Positions 16,922 through 26,284 of a stretch of DNA of 64,000 nt are shown here, in pieces. The notes beneath the pieces were generated by a model. The model saw only the letters and a program-made list of their open reading frames with translations, did not search any database and had not been told where the DNA came from. Where the stretch lies: the NCBI RefSeq assembly GCF_003208175.1, contig NZ_QKMR01000001.1, positions 291,615 through 355,614 of the forward strand, read 5' to 3'. The position numbers were made by a program, and so were the translations under genes. Every line of letters starts with the position of its first letter. The stretch's first letter is position 1. This DNA is from Ruminiclostridium sufflavum DSM 19573 (GTDB lineage: Bacteria > Bacillota > Clostridia > Acetivibrionales > DSM-1351).

Positions 16922-17277
16922 AGGAATACCTCCGTTAAAATAAAAGGACTTTTGTCAAAAAACAATCCTGCTGATATAAATATTACATAGGGGCTTAAAT
17001 ATTTTGTTGAAACTTATTATATAAATTTATCACCCGGCTTTTTAACATAAAAAGTTAACGGTGCGCAAGCTTATAACCGGCTTATTACCAAAATAATCGC
17101 TTGAATTTATATATTCATTCACAAACAAATCGGCGTATATCGTACATGCACATCAATATATGCAGAACTCAACGCCGACCTGCTGAACAGATTAATTTTT
17201 AAGGCTGTTTTTAATCAGAATAATCAACTCTTATACTAAAATATTAATATTGCACATTAAAAATTATTTGCCTGCCT
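16922..17277. other. Gap inside operon B
   Basis: About 355 bp of AT-rich sequence between two members of the three-gene set. A weak 5-bp hairpin (17270-17285, GCCTG/CAGGC, followed on the minus strand by AAATAATTTTT) overlaps the end of the upstream gene and could attenuate transcription. No gene seen. Confidence 0.35.
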
Positions 17278-18090
17278 TTACAGGCTGAGAACATTATCAG
17301 TCTGAATCCATTGGCTTATAGGAGCAAAGCCTGCACTATTGATGATATGAGAGGCATTATTCCTCCAGTTAGCACCCTCCATTATAATTCTGGCAGAAAA
17401 GCCCTTGGCCAATGCCGAGAACTTGTAGCTTTTCAATATACCTGCCGTACAGGTGACTTCAATAGTTCCCGCGTGTATTTCCAGATAAGCATCGAGGTCT
17501 CCGCCTGTTTGCATATTATAAACAACCAGCTTATAAGTATTGTTTCCCATTTCATCCAGACATTTTTGAATTTGCCCGGTAAGGTTTTCGTTATTTATGC
17601 AGCTATCCTCAAAAATAAAGTTCTGCGTAATGGAATCCGGCATAACCTCTTTTTTATTTGTAAATGTTCCTGCTGCATTAAATGCTTTATTTTCCTCTAT
17701 TCTGACCAGAGGACACTTTGTCAGTGTCGTAACAAATTGATTAAATTGAGCCAATGTATTTTGCCCTTTTTCAGGTGAAAAGCCTGCATTTCTCTGACAG
17801 GCACAAAGTATGGCTGCCATTCCTGTGACCGGTGAAGCCTGTAATTTATTAATAAAATCGGCATTAGAAGCTCCGTATTCAATAAACAAATCATTTATTT
17901 CCTTGTCAGCCTGCTGCAGTTGAGCTTTATTATCTCCAACCAGTTCAGCCAAAGATAATACTGTATCTCCCAATGTCTGTATTTCAGCCCCGAAAAATTC
18001 ATTCCCGCCTGTACCTGTATTCTTATTAGCAGAAGACAACCTATTATTATCTTTTAAAAAGCAAAACCATTCATTTAACTTTTGTTCCAC
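17278..18090 (-). CDS. Uncharacterised protein, divergent member 2 of the PKS operon set
   Basis: 270 aa from a GTG start at 18090, chosen because AGGAGGCATATT precedes it; longer in-frame extensions lack a ribosome site and would overlap the upstream gene. It begins EQKLNEWFCFLKDNN, like the L-x-x-W starts of its two neighbours, and shares the central block NAGFSPEKGQ followed by FVTTLTKCPLVRIEE with them. The second half differs: predicted beta strands (YKLVVYNMQTGGDLDAYLEI, then IEVTCTAGILKSYKFSALA) replace the FVQN-x-NV region. It has therefore diverged or been recombined. No recognised family or catalytic motif. Confidence 0.72.
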   Translation of the reverse strand: MEQKLNEWFCFLKDNNRLSSANKNTGTGGNEFFGAEIQTLGDTVLSLAELVGDNKAQLQQADKEINDLFIEYGASNADFINKLQASPVTGMAAILCACQRNAGFSPEKGQNTLAQFNQFVTTLTKCPLVRIEENKAFNAAGTFTNKKEVMPDSITQNFIFEDSCINNENLTGQIQKCLDEMGNNTYKLVVYNMQTGGDLDAYLEIHAGTIEVTCTAGILKSYKFSALAKGFSARIIMEGANWRNNASHIINSAGFAPISQWIQTDNVLSL

Positions 18091-18196
18091 AATATGCCTC
18101 CTATTTGAGTAACAGCATTGCCGCCGGCTATATTCAAAAGGAAGTATTCCTTGTCTTAATATATTAACAAAGAATACTCCTTTAAAAAGCTGCTGA

Positions 18197-18982
18197 TTAT
18201 TGCAATGCCGGTATTGGTTGTGTGCCGGCTGTCGAAGTTTTGTTGTCATTTAGCCAATCGTCAATAGAACCGTCAAATGCTGCCTTAACCTTCTGCCAGT
18301 ACATTGGCCATAAATCACTCTGGAACTCCAAGCGCAGCTTCAAGATATCAAAGGAACTCTGCTTTGTATCATAGCCTTTTCCCTTTTGCTCTATAAATGA
18401 TGTTTTACTGCTGTATAAATAGTAGGATACAACATTATCCACATTAATTACATTTTGTACAAAAACAGACTCCGTTTCCTCGGTACTCATCTTTGAGGAT
18501 GCTGCCTGCGCTAGATTCTTTAAGCCTGTTACAATTGAATTTTTATCCTTATCCGCAATACCCTCAAAAGTATCAGCAATGGAATCAATCATTGTATTCC
18601 AATCGCTGCTGGTCTTTGTAATACTTTGGTGATCAGACAGCTTTATTATAAAAAGAGGGCAATTAACCAGTTTTTGAACAAAAGCCTGATACTGTGTGGT
18701 TGTTGAACCTGCATTATCCAAATCTGTGGGATTATATCCGGCAGAAACTCTTGCCATGTTAGCCAGATTGGCAGCTCCTAAAGCAGGGTTTGATGCCCAA
18801 TCTGTGTTACTCAAGGCACCCGAAGCACCTGATCCGGTTAATGCCGCCTGTGATGGCGCAATATTACTGCCGTTTGACATAAGCTTATTCACGTCGCATA
18901 CTTCTGGAGTTGCAAGTAATATGTTGCTGCCCGGATGATTTACCTGCAGCCATGCATTTAATTTCAAGTCAAAATCGGTCAT
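18197..18982 (-). CDS. Uncharacterised protein, paralog 3 of the PKS operon (first gene)
   Basis: 261 aa, soluble. Begins TDFDLKLNAWLQVNHPGSN; contains SAGYNPTDLDNAG, FVQKLVNCPLF, a helical stretch around IADTFEGIADKDKNSIV, LAQAASSKMSTEET, FVQNVINVDNV and DDWLNDNKTSTAGTQ near the end. Clear paralog of the protein at 16064. The ATG is preceded by GGAGACAAGAAA. As the promoter-proximal gene of operon B it should be expressed with the PKS. I do not recognise the family. Confidence 0.75.
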   Translation of the reverse strand: MTDFDLKLNAWLQVNHPGSNILLATPEVCDVNKLMSNGSNIAPSQAALTGSGASGALSNTDWASNPALGAANLANMARVSAGYNPTDLDNAGSTTTQYQAFVQKLVNCPLFIIKLSDHQSITKTSSDWNTMIDSIADTFEGIADKDKNSIVTGLKNLAQAASSKMSTEETESVFVQNVINVDNVVSYYLYSSKTSFIEQKGKGYDTKQSSFDILKLRLEFQSDLWPMYWQKVKAAFDGSIDDWLNDNKTSTAGTQPIPALQ

Positions 18983-19059
18983 TTTCTTGTCTCCTTTTCA
19001 TCTTGCAATAATAATGTTGCTATTTTTAAAAAATGTTTATAAATGGTATTTCATGTACA

Positions 19060-19088
19060 ATTTTAGCAGAACATAATATAAATTACAA
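19060..19088 (-). promoter_or_regulatory. Promoter of operon B (PKS operon)
   Basis: On the minus strand: TTGTAA (-35, 19083-19088), 17-bp spacer, TAAAAT (-10, 19060-19065), about 75 bp before the ATG of the first paralog. Confidence 0.45.
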
Positions 19089-19217
19089 TATTTTTTTCAT
19101 CTATTTATTATTTTTGACAAAATATTAAATATTTTTTATTATTATATAAATATTACATTAATATTAAATATTAATATTTTTTGTATTTCACAAGCAGTCA
19201 TAGGAGCTTTTGAAATG

Positions 19218-19246
19218 TTGAAAGCTTGTGATATATTCCATATTAT
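19218..19246 (+). promoter_or_regulatory. Promoter of the expansin-dockerin gene
   Basis: TTGAAA (19218-19223), 17-bp spacer, TATTAT (19241-19246), about 48 bp before the start codon. It lies back to back with the operon B promoter. Confidence 0.5.
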
Positions 19247-19293
19247 AGTAGAATATTATTAAATTTATTCTAATTTTATATATGGGTGATTAC

Positions 19294-20241
19294 ATGAAAA
19301 TATACAATTTCAAGAAAAAAGCAAGCGTTCTGATTATTTCCTTGATTTTTGCTTTGGCATTTTCTTCCGTACAAGCCTTTGCAGCTTGGGATGATTGGCA
19401 TTACGGCTATGCTACATATACAGGCTCAGGCTATTCGGGAGGAAATGCACTTCTTGACCCCATAAATCCGGACATGGAAATTACAGCTCTTAATACAGAG
19501 GATTACAACAGCTATGGAGTTAATTCCTCTCTTGCCGGGGCATATCTGGAGGTGGAAGGTCCGGCGGGAAAAACAGTTGTTTATGTAACAGACAGGTATC
19601 CCGAAGGAGCAAACGGCGCATTGGATCTTTGTCCCATCTCCTTTGGCAAGATCGGAGATATGCTGGCTGGAAAAATTGATATAAAATGGCGTATTGTAAA
19701 AGCCCCTGTCACAGGAAACCTTTCTTACCGCATTAAGGAAGGAAGCAGCCAGTATTGGGCGGAAATTCAAGTGAGGAATCACAAATATCCTGTATTGAAA
19801 ATGGAATACTATAAAAACGGAGAGTGGATTAATATGGAAAAGCAGCTGTACAACCATTTTCATGGGGAACAAATGGGAACAGAGCCTCTTCAGATAAGAA
19901 TCACGGATATTCTTGGCCAGTCTGTAACCGATACCCTGCCGGCCCTTCCCGGAGCTATAGAAGCGGAAAGCTCAGCTTACATTGTTTCCGGAAATGTTCA
20001 ATTTCCGGATTATAATTCAAATTCAAAAGGAATAATCGGTGATGTCAACTCTGACGGCCATGTCAATTCACTTGACTATGCCGCAATGAAAAGCTATCTG
20101 TTGGGAAGCATAATAGATTTTCCTGCTTCAGATGACCTATGGGCAGGTGATGTCAATGGGGATAATGAAATAAATTCAATTGACTACTCTTTAATAAAGA
20201 GCTTCCTGCTCGGAATTATCACCGAATTTCCAAAGCATTAG
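19294..20241 (+). CDS. Expansin-like protein with C-terminal type I dockerin
   Basis: 315 aa. Signal peptide (KKKASVLIISLIFALAFSSV, cleavage near AFA-AW), then an expansin/EXLX module: GYATYTGSGYSGGNALLDPI and ALNTEDYNSYG (double-psi barrel, D1) with VYVTDRYPEGANGALDLCP, and a second beta-sandwich domain (about 125-220) with aromatic residues. Two dockerin repeats end the protein: DVNSDGHVNSLDYAAMKSYL and DVNGDNEINSIDYSLIKSFL, each a Ca-binding loop and helix. Bacterial expansins loosen plant cell-wall polysaccharide without hydrolysis; the dockerin would place it on the cellulosome scaffoldin. ATG 19294 is preferred over 19282 because GGGTGATTAC precedes it. It sits between operons A and B on the opposite strand. 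Confidence 0.9.
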   Translation: MKIYNFKKKASVLIISLIFALAFSSVQAFAAWDDWHYGYATYTGSGYSGGNALLDPINPDMEITALNTEDYNSYGVNSSLAGAYLEVEGPAGKTVVYVTDRYPEGANGALDLCPISFGKIGDMLAGKIDIKWRIVKAPVTGNLSYRIKEGSSQYWAEIQVRNHKYPVLKMEYYKNGEWINMEKQLYNHFHGEQMGTEPLQIRITDILGQSVTDTLPALPGAIEAESSAYIVSGNVQFPDYNSNSKGIIGDVNSDGHVNSLDYAAMKSYLLGSIIDFPASDDLWAGDVNGDNEINSIDYSLIKSFLLGIITEFPKH

Positions 20242-20396
20242 CCGGCATATCCGCTTTTGCTGCATACTCTCCCTTTTTTAACTGGAACAACCCCTCCTTT
20301 CTTATTGAAAACTAGCTGCTCTAGCTTGTAAATGAGAAATCCGGCTGGCAGCTCCAAGTATTTCCTAACTATATCCTAAGCACACATGTAAAAAAA

Positions 20397-20497
20397 ATAA
20401 GGGCTGCTGCATTATATTGAAGCTTTAATACTTGTACGTGTAATTTCAGGAGGCAGAATATAAAACACATAGAATTATCAAATTCAGCAGCCCTTAT
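20397..20497 (-). terminator. Long-loop terminator of operon A
   Basis: Perfect 13-bp arms ATAAGGGCTGCTG (20397-20409) and CAGCAGCCCTTAT (20485-20497) separated by 75 nt; on the minus strand the second arm is followed by seven further T residues. It is 20 bp after the stop of the 1227-aa gene. Confidence 0.7.
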
Positions 20498-20516
20498 GGT
20501 GGAGTTACAGTAAAAA

Positions 20517-23500
20517 TCAAACCGTTTGCAGAGTTATAATACCATCCGCGGTATTTGTGGCAAGAACAAGAATTTCCAGCGCAAGTGCTGTTATTCCATA
20601 TGTGCTTACCACCAACGGCCCGACCAGTGCAAACCGGAAAAGCTGGGAGCCCATGGGTGACATTATAGCACGTGCCTTAAGAGAATCTGACAAATCTTTT
20701 TTACGGCAGATATACCAGATTTGCATTCCAATATGTACGCATCCCCACAAGGTTGCGGTTAAGTCTCCTACCTCAGTAGGCAATTCCTTTTTGCTTATAA
20801 TATTTATACCAAGCAATACTCCGCTTCTGCCCGGACCGCAAATGAGATTACACAGCCATATAATATTGCCCAAGCCGTTAGTATCTCCACAGCTTAACCC
20901 GCCGGCATTTTCCTTTAATGCCCATGGAGTTGAAAATGCGGAAGAACCGAATGCACAAATAAGATTTGCGACACCAATCGTACGGCTTGAAAACGGCAAA
21001 TCCGGCTGCTCACTGAGCTTGGCCGCAGCTGTCGCCGCTATGTTCATCGTCTCGGTAATTATCCTTACAAAATAGATAGTTCCGCCGAAAACCTTAAAAA
21101 TAGGGCCTATAACAGCTTGAGGAGTAATATCCGCATTACTTGCCATCACACATACCTTGCTTTTTGCAGCAATTCCGCTTTGCTCTGCAAGCCACTCCGC
21201 CGTAAATACCTTTTCAAATTCCTGCAAAGCTTCATCGGTCGGAAAAGGAGCCTTATTCTCGGTAATTTTGAAAATCAGAGTTCCCGGGATGGCAATTATA
21301 TAGGATAACAAATCCATTGCAGAGAAGGTAAGACTCTTTCCGCTGAAAAACTCGTACAAATCTGATACAAACGGAATTTTCCATTCTTCATTAAGCAGCT
21401 CCCTGACCAGAATAACAATATCGGCAACTATATCAAATATTGAAAGAATAATTCCCTTTGCTGTATCAAGAACAAACAGCATACTTGCTTCCATCATTTT
21501 TATGGCACCCTTGACAACAAGATTCAGAGCTTGGTCCGGATGCTGTCCTATAGCTGTAAAATATGCTACTGCCTCATCAAAAGCTTGTTTTCCGTCACCA
21601 TATTCAAAATTATCAGCCAGACTTACAAGCATATCCACCAATTCCTCAATTTTTTCCTTTGAAGAAAAATTAACCTCTTTCTGTATCAAACAGCTTGTCT
21701 GCGCAGGCTCCGCATTTATATAATTTTCCTTATAGGCATTAAGCATAACATTATGGGAGCTGCCATCCTTATATACTTCCTTGCCTGCGGGGTCTTCAAA
21801 AGCAGCGCAGTATTCTCCTATGCTTCCTTCACCGGGCATTTTCCCTATAAACTCATCCACAGCCTTCTTCAGTTCGTCAGAGATACCGTCCAGTGCCTGA
21901 CTGACCTGCTCCTTTACAGCCCTTACCCCTATAACAGTGAAATCCAGTGCGGCATTAATGGTGTGCTTTACTGCATCGGCAGTACGGCTGATATCCTCCA
22001 GATTAAAGAAAAAAGCAAGCCATGCATATAAATCCTTAAAAAATACTTTCAGCTTTGCCCATATCCCTTCAATTACATCAAATGCCTGCTGGAAGGCCTT
22101 AACCACAGACTCAAACACTTTGGTAATGCCATCTATCACAAATTCGGCAACAACCTTAATAGTTTCAACAAGCTTTGTAACCGGGTTAATAATAGTTGTT
22201 ACTATAATTTGCTTAAGCCCTTCCCATAGAACTCCTGCCCCCTGTTTAATCGAATTCCACAGATCCCCCCATTCTATGCCTAAAAATGAACCGGAAGCAT
22301 TAACGGAGCAGAGGTTTGAAATATACATACCGGCTCCCTCAGCATCTAAAGCTTCAAAGAGGAGACCCCCATTATCATCAAAAATAACACGCCAGTGCTG
22401 CTCGCTTACATCACTCATATCAAGCTTGTAGCAGCTGTCCTGTGCTCCGCGGGTATGGTAGCGAAGCCCGTTTGTATTCCGGTTCGTTTTCAGGTAGCAG
22501 AGCCTCGGATCAGATGAGTTGAGTTGAGTCATACCTATGCTTGCCGCGTTCTGCATAACACTTTTAACAGCCTCGGCATTTTTTTCCCGTTCTTCAGCTG
22601 AGCCCTGTACGAGCAGCTGCCCTTCGGCACCTCGGGCATTAAGGATTTCATCCGTTGTTATATTATGCATTTTTGCTTGCAGCATTAGGTTTGGTTCTAT
22701 TGTAACACCCTCCCCCCCCTGCATATCCGCAGTATTTATAAAAAAGGTGGGAGAAGCAAGGCTGGTGGTGCTGTAATTAAACGAAACCATTCCTGCGGCA
22801 TCAGCCTTTGCGGAAACCTGCTGCAATGGGCTTGCAATGTATGCAAGTCCGTTAATGCGGATAGTTGAGGTAACTGATGTATTAAGGCGCACATCTGCAA
22901 AAGGATATGCCGCTCCATTAGGATAAAGCACAGCAAGCTCAACACTGTGTGTAGGAACAGGTACCATTTTGGCAGCTTCCTCTATCATTACAGGCATTGA
23001 GAACCATTGTGTCGTCTGAGGGCTCTGGCAGAACCGGTACATATATGCGGCTTCCCCCTCACCTGCATTCTGAGGATAATGCATACTGTTTATGCCTTGC
23101 GCGGTATTATATTGGGAAACCGTGTAGGCCTCAGAGTATCCTTGAGCATTCTGAGCCACCTCAAACTGTGAGTTCGGTACGGGATTTGACAGCGGAAACA
23201 GCTCCGTCCAGCCTGTGCGATCACCCTTTTCATTTTTAGTTTCACGGGATATATAAAGAGTCCCCCGGGAATCGTCCTGTATCCCGAACACTTCGATTAT
23301 GCCTGTTGAATTTATAGCAGTACGTATATTCCTTATCTTTGTCACATTGCTGACCAAGGTCCAAGGCTCCCATTCAATTTTACCTGTTGAGGAATACTTC
23401 TTTTCACGCTTGACGTATACTCCTCTATCCTTGTCCGACACAGCAAATATATTCAGACGTTTGTCAACATCCTGAATAACCGAAATGTCAACAGCCTTTA

Positions 23501-24200
23501 GTCCGCTTAAGCAGGTAAAATATGAAAATCTGGAGCTGGAATCGGAAAACAGAACAGATTTATCAGTGCCAATGGCATAGAGCGCATTCTGCACAGGATT
23601 ATTATGGCACATGGCAATTTGATATGCCTTTGCATCGGCGCTGCTGCCGGAGCTTTCCTTGATAGGAACCCAATCACGGGAAGCCCATGTTCCGTCAGAC
23701 TTCATAAAGCTGCTGCAAACTGTATTATCCTCAAGAATAACATTTGCATACACATTTTCATATTTTTTAGCAGCCAGAAACCTTATAATTTTTTTTACTG
23801 CCTGCACAGGCTGGCTTACCTGCTGCCGGTAAGTCTTATTTTCAGAGTCATACACAGATAGTGTAAGCTTTCCCTCTTCATTCACACCCATAACATCAGG
23901 GTTATTTTTGCCGGATTTACCTTCATATATGCTTAACATACCGGCTTTAAAGCCCAGTTCGGTTTGAGTCCACGGAGCATTGCTATTGCTGTTTTGCCGA
24001 ATTCTATATACATAATTTTCAGTACCCACCGAATAAATATCCAGATTACCTTCGTCGTTTAAAAACAAGCCGAAATCAGAACCGGGTTTTATGGGGCGAA
24101 CTATTTCAAATGTTTCCATAAAACGTGTACTCACCTGCAATTGATGACTCGTTTCCGAATCTGTCTGGCCTTTATTTTCTATTTTATTTATATTAATCAT
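20517..24200 (-). CDS. Large uncharacterised protein: propeller-like N-terminus, beta sandwich, hydrophobic helices
   Basis: 1227 aa from ATG 24200, which follows TTGGAGGTTAAA; an ATG at 24281 overlaps the previous stop but lacks a ribosome site. Residues about 30-400 contain repeated beta-blade patterns (FGLFLNDEGNLDIYSVG, DVMGVNEEGKLTLSVYD, NALYAIGTDKSVLFSD, LNIFAVSDKDRGVYVKRE, EVFGIQDDSRGTLYISRE), as in tectonin-like propellers. About 410-500 resembles a carboxypeptidase-regulatory-like sandwich. About 640-760 is a long amphipathic/hydrophobic helical stretch (WGDLWNSIKQGAGVLWEGL through WLAFFFNLEDISRTADAV), and the C-terminus has further hydrophobic segments. No signal peptide. The architecture recalls pore-forming or membrane-associating toxins, but I cannot name a family. 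Last gene of operon A. Confidence 0.7.
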   Translation of the reverse strand: MININKIENKGQTDSETSHQLQVSTRFMETFEIVRPIKPGSDFGLFLNDEGNLDIYSVGTENYVYRIRQNSNSNAPWTQTELGFKAGMLSIYEGKSGKNNPDVMGVNEEGKLTLSVYDSENKTYRQQVSQPVQAVKKIIRFLAAKKYENVYANVILEDNTVCSSFMKSDGTWASRDWVPIKESSGSSADAKAYQIAMCHNNPVQNALYAIGTDKSVLFSDSSSRFSYFTCLSGLKAVDISVIQDVDKRLNIFAVSDKDRGVYVKREKKYSSTGKIEWEPWTLVSNVTKIRNIRTAINSTGIIEVFGIQDDSRGTLYISRETKNEKGDRTGWTELFPLSNPVPNSQFEVAQNAQGYSEAYTVSQYNTAQGINSMHYPQNAGEGEAAYMYRFCQSPQTTQWFSMPVMIEEAAKMVPVPTHSVELAVLYPNGAAYPFADVRLNTSVTSTIRINGLAYIASPLQQVSAKADAAGMVSFNYSTTSLASPTFFINTADMQGGEGVTIEPNLMLQAKMHNITTDEILNARGAEGQLLVQGSAEEREKNAEAVKSVMQNAASIGMTQLNSSDPRLCYLKTNRNTNGLRYHTRGAQDSCYKLDMSDVSEQHWRVIFDDNGGLLFEALDAEGAGMYISNLCSVNASGSFLGIEWGDLWNSIKQGAGVLWEGLKQIIVTTIINPVTKLVETIKVVAEFVIDGITKVFESVVKAFQQAFDVIEGIWAKLKVFFKDLYAWLAFFFNLEDISRTADAVKHTINAALDFTVIGVRAVKEQVSQALDGISDELKKAVDEFIGKMPGEGSIGEYCAAFEDPAGKEVYKDGSSHNVMLNAYKENYINAEPAQTSCLIQKEVNFSSKEKIEELVDMLVSLADNFEYGDGKQAFDEAVAYFTAIGQHPDQALNLVVKGAIKMMEASMLFVLDTAKGIILSIFDIVADIVILVRELLNEEWKIPFVSDLYEFFSGKSLTFSAMDLLSYIIAIPGTLIFKITENKAPFPTDEALQEFEKVFTAEWLAEQSGIAAKSKVCVMASNADITPQAVIGPIFKVFGGTIYFVRIITETMNIAATAAAKLSEQPDLPFSSRTIGVANLICAFGSSAFSTPWALKENAGGLSCGDTNGLGNIIWLCNLICGPGRSGVLLGINIISKKELPTEVGDLTATLWGCVHIGMQIWYICRKKDLSDSLKARAIMSPMGSQLFRFALVGPLVVSTYGITALALEILVLATNTADGIITLQTV

Positions 24201-24277
24201 TTTAACCTCCAAGCCGAGTTTCGGCGCTAAATGTTTAATTTCCGGTATTCCCACTGAATCTTGAAAATTTCCTGATG

Positions 24278-25264
24278 TCATGGCAGTGTTAATCCAAATG
24301 TCACCGAAGCCCTTCCTCGTGACGACATAACAATTCCAAATACACCGTGATGAGTTATAAAACCGCGCTTATGCGCAATGGGACGGCTGATTTCTTCGTA
24401 CAGCGAGGAATCCCATCCCTGTCTTTTGCTTAGTTCCAAAATTGCGGCCCGTATACTGTGATCTCCCCCAAAAAGAGCATTAGCAAAGGTATAAAGAGAA
24501 AAAGCACTATTGCTTTTATTATTATTTGTATATGGACAGGGAACAGCATAACTGAAGCCATAGTCACTGGCACCGGGCAATTCCCAGTTAACAGGACGCC
24601 TGTATGCCTGAAAAAGGTAATCCGTTACATCCCCCGCATAATCCCGCAATCCCACAGGAGACATCAAAGCAGGCAAATCCTGCGGCCACACATAGGTTGT
24701 GTCATAGTAAAGTTCAAGGGTATGCGAATCACCATTATAGCCTATCATCCTAAGTCTTGCCGGGCGAGTGAACGGGCGGCTTATAATCGCTTGCTCCCAA
24801 GCTTTGACTTCAGGACTGTTATCCGGATAACACGGTACTTCCATATACAATTTAAAGCTGTTTCCGTCACAGCTATGCCGGCTCCCCAGCCAAGCTCCGT
24901 ATCTCAGGGAGCCTTCCTTCTGGATGGAATGAACAAATCTGCTCAGCACCGGAGGTATTTCAGAGCCATTGAGCTCCGAAAATAGTTCCTCGGCATAATT
25001 CAACCTCTCGGAAGGAGGTATTTCGGGGCCTGTAACCTCAGCAGTAATTCTCAGAGAAGGATCATCTGAAACGAAAGCAACTTCAACGGGGAATCCGGTT
25101 CGTCCAAGTGAGCTGAAATTCCAAAGATGCTTCGGCTCAACTGAGGAACCCAGTAATTTCTTCAGCATCACCTGCAAGCAGGCAGATGCAGCTTCAAAAT
25201 TATCACCTAATGCTGCAAGCCTCAAAATATGGTCAATATCGGGACAACCTGCAATAGAGTTCAT
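24278..25264 (-). CDS. Uncharacterised protein with possible ABBA (PT-barrel) prenyltransferase-like fold
   Basis: 328 aa. Five pairs of predicted beta strands alternate with helices: FPVEVAFVSDD/LRITAEVTG, LRYGAWLGSRH/SFKLYMEVP, ARLRMIGYNGD/TLELYYDT, DYGFSYAVPCP/SAFSLYTF and HHGVFGIVMSS/ASVTFGLTLP. Ten strands in five beta-beta-alpha units is the topology of ABBA aromatic prenyltransferases (about 300-400 aa), and KLYMEVP resembles the K-x-Y-x-x-P diphosphate-contact strand of DMATS enzymes. This is an inference from pattern, not from clear sequence identity. ATG 25264 is chosen; a GTG nine bases upstream is the alternative. Second-last gene of operon A, 77 bp before the 1227-aa gene. Confidence 0.65.
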   Translation of the reverse strand: MNSIAGCPDIDHILRLAALGDNFEAASACLQVMLKKLLGSSVEPKHLWNFSSLGRTGFPVEVAFVSDDPSLRITAEVTGPEIPPSERLNYAEELFSELNGSEIPPVLSRFVHSIQKEGSLRYGAWLGSRHSCDGNSFKLYMEVPCYPDNSPEVKAWEQAIISRPFTRPARLRMIGYNGDSHTLELYYDTTYVWPQDLPALMSPVGLRDYAGDVTDYLFQAYRRPVNWELPGASDYGFSYAVPCPYTNNNKSNSAFSLYTFANALFGGDHSIRAAILELSKRQGWDSSLYEEISRPIAHKRGFITHHGVFGIVMSSRGRASVTFGLTLP

Positions 25265-25281
25265 TTTCCGCACCTCTCCGT

Positions 25282-26211
25282 CTATTGGTTAAAGGGTTCT
25301 GCGGGCAGAACCACATAGTTATTAAACGGCTCCTGCTTCATACCTGTTGTAATCGGGTCGGGGAAAGCTTCAATATAATATGAAGCCTCCCAATAATATG
25401 GCTGCCTGTTGCTGATATTATCCAAGTAGCCCCAATAAAGCGACCCTGCAGCAGCATCAAATTTCAGAATGCCGCAGGGAGTATCCTTATCATTGGTATC
25501 ACAGGGATAAAGGCAGACCTTAACCATCTTGTATTTAGTCCAATTTACTCTCTCAGAATCAACCTCTATGGATATCCAGACTACATCAGTACTCACAGGA
25601 ATAATGCATTGATTGCTGGTATTCTTTGGTATACTGCTGATTTTCCCTTTTTTACTGATGATATTTCCCTCATAGACAACAACAGCACGTTTGCAATCTA
25701 CCACAGGATACCGGATACTGCATGTTTTGGCTTCAGATGTTAATACAGCCTGCTTTGCCTTGCCGGTAATTTCCCAGTCCGGGCCCCGTTCATTATAATA
25801 ATAGCTGAGCTGTATCCTGTCAGTGTAATCATCTTTATACATCATATCTACAGAAAGAAATTGAGCATATCTGTATTCGAACGGATTGTTTATAAAATTG
25901 CAGGAACCGGCGGCTAAGTTATTTTGTCTGTATGTACCGTCCTCAGTACGGAATTCAAGGTCATAAAGCATCGGTACAATGTCTGTATACTCAGGCTGAT
26001 TCGGCGCCAGTATCTTTAAAGGATTGGCCTTATTAAGCATAAAGCTTCCTATGAGCTCACCCAAGCTGTAAATAACCTGAATCTCTTTTATAAATTCAAA
26101 GGAAATATTTACGCACAGAAAAATATATGTTCCTGTCTTGATATTATCAGGCAGCCCTGAAACAGCCTCAATATTTAAGGCATCCGAAACAGGCTGTTTT
26201 TTTTGATTCAT
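25282..26211 (-). CDS. Uncharacterised beta-rich protein of operon A
   Basis: 309 aa from ATG 26211, preceded by GAGGAGGCTTTCTCA. No signal peptide or membrane segment. Predicted mostly beta: KTGTYIFLCVNISFEF, DRIQLSYYYNERGPDW, KRAVVVYEGNIIS, VWISIEVDSERVNW and a C-terminal WEASYYIEAFPDPITT ending in NNYVVLPAEPF. The aromatic-rich strands resemble the C-terminal half of the upstream 745-aa protein in style, but no clear repeat is visible. No catalytic motif. Located 17 bp before the next gene, so translationally linked. Unknown function; could be an accessory subunit of a complex with its neighbours. Confidence 0.7.
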   Translation of the reverse strand: MNQKKQPVSDALNIEAVSGLPDNIKTGTYIFLCVNISFEFIKEIQVIYSLGELIGSFMLNKANPLKILAPNQPEYTDIVPMLYDLEFRTEDGTYRQNNLAAGSCNFINNPFEYRYAQFLSVDMMYKDDYTDRIQLSYYYNERGPDWEITGKAKQAVLTSEAKTCSIRYPVVDCKRAVVVYEGNIISKKGKISSIPKNTSNQCIIPVSTDVVWISIEVDSERVNWTKYKMVKVCLYPCDTNDKDTPCGILKFDAAAGSLYWGYLDNISNRQPYYWEASYYIEAFPDPITTGMKQEPFNNYVVLPAEPFNQ

Positions 26212-26284
26212 TGAGAAAGCCTCCTCTAATCCGGGAATCAAAGAGTATCCTTACAAAGCTTCCGAACTTGATTTCAGTTAAATA

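Noticed and set aside
20557..24000. Several long plus-strand open frames opposite the 1227-aa gene
   Set aside because: Low-complexity translations without ribosome sites; they mirror the codon pattern of the real minus-strand gene.
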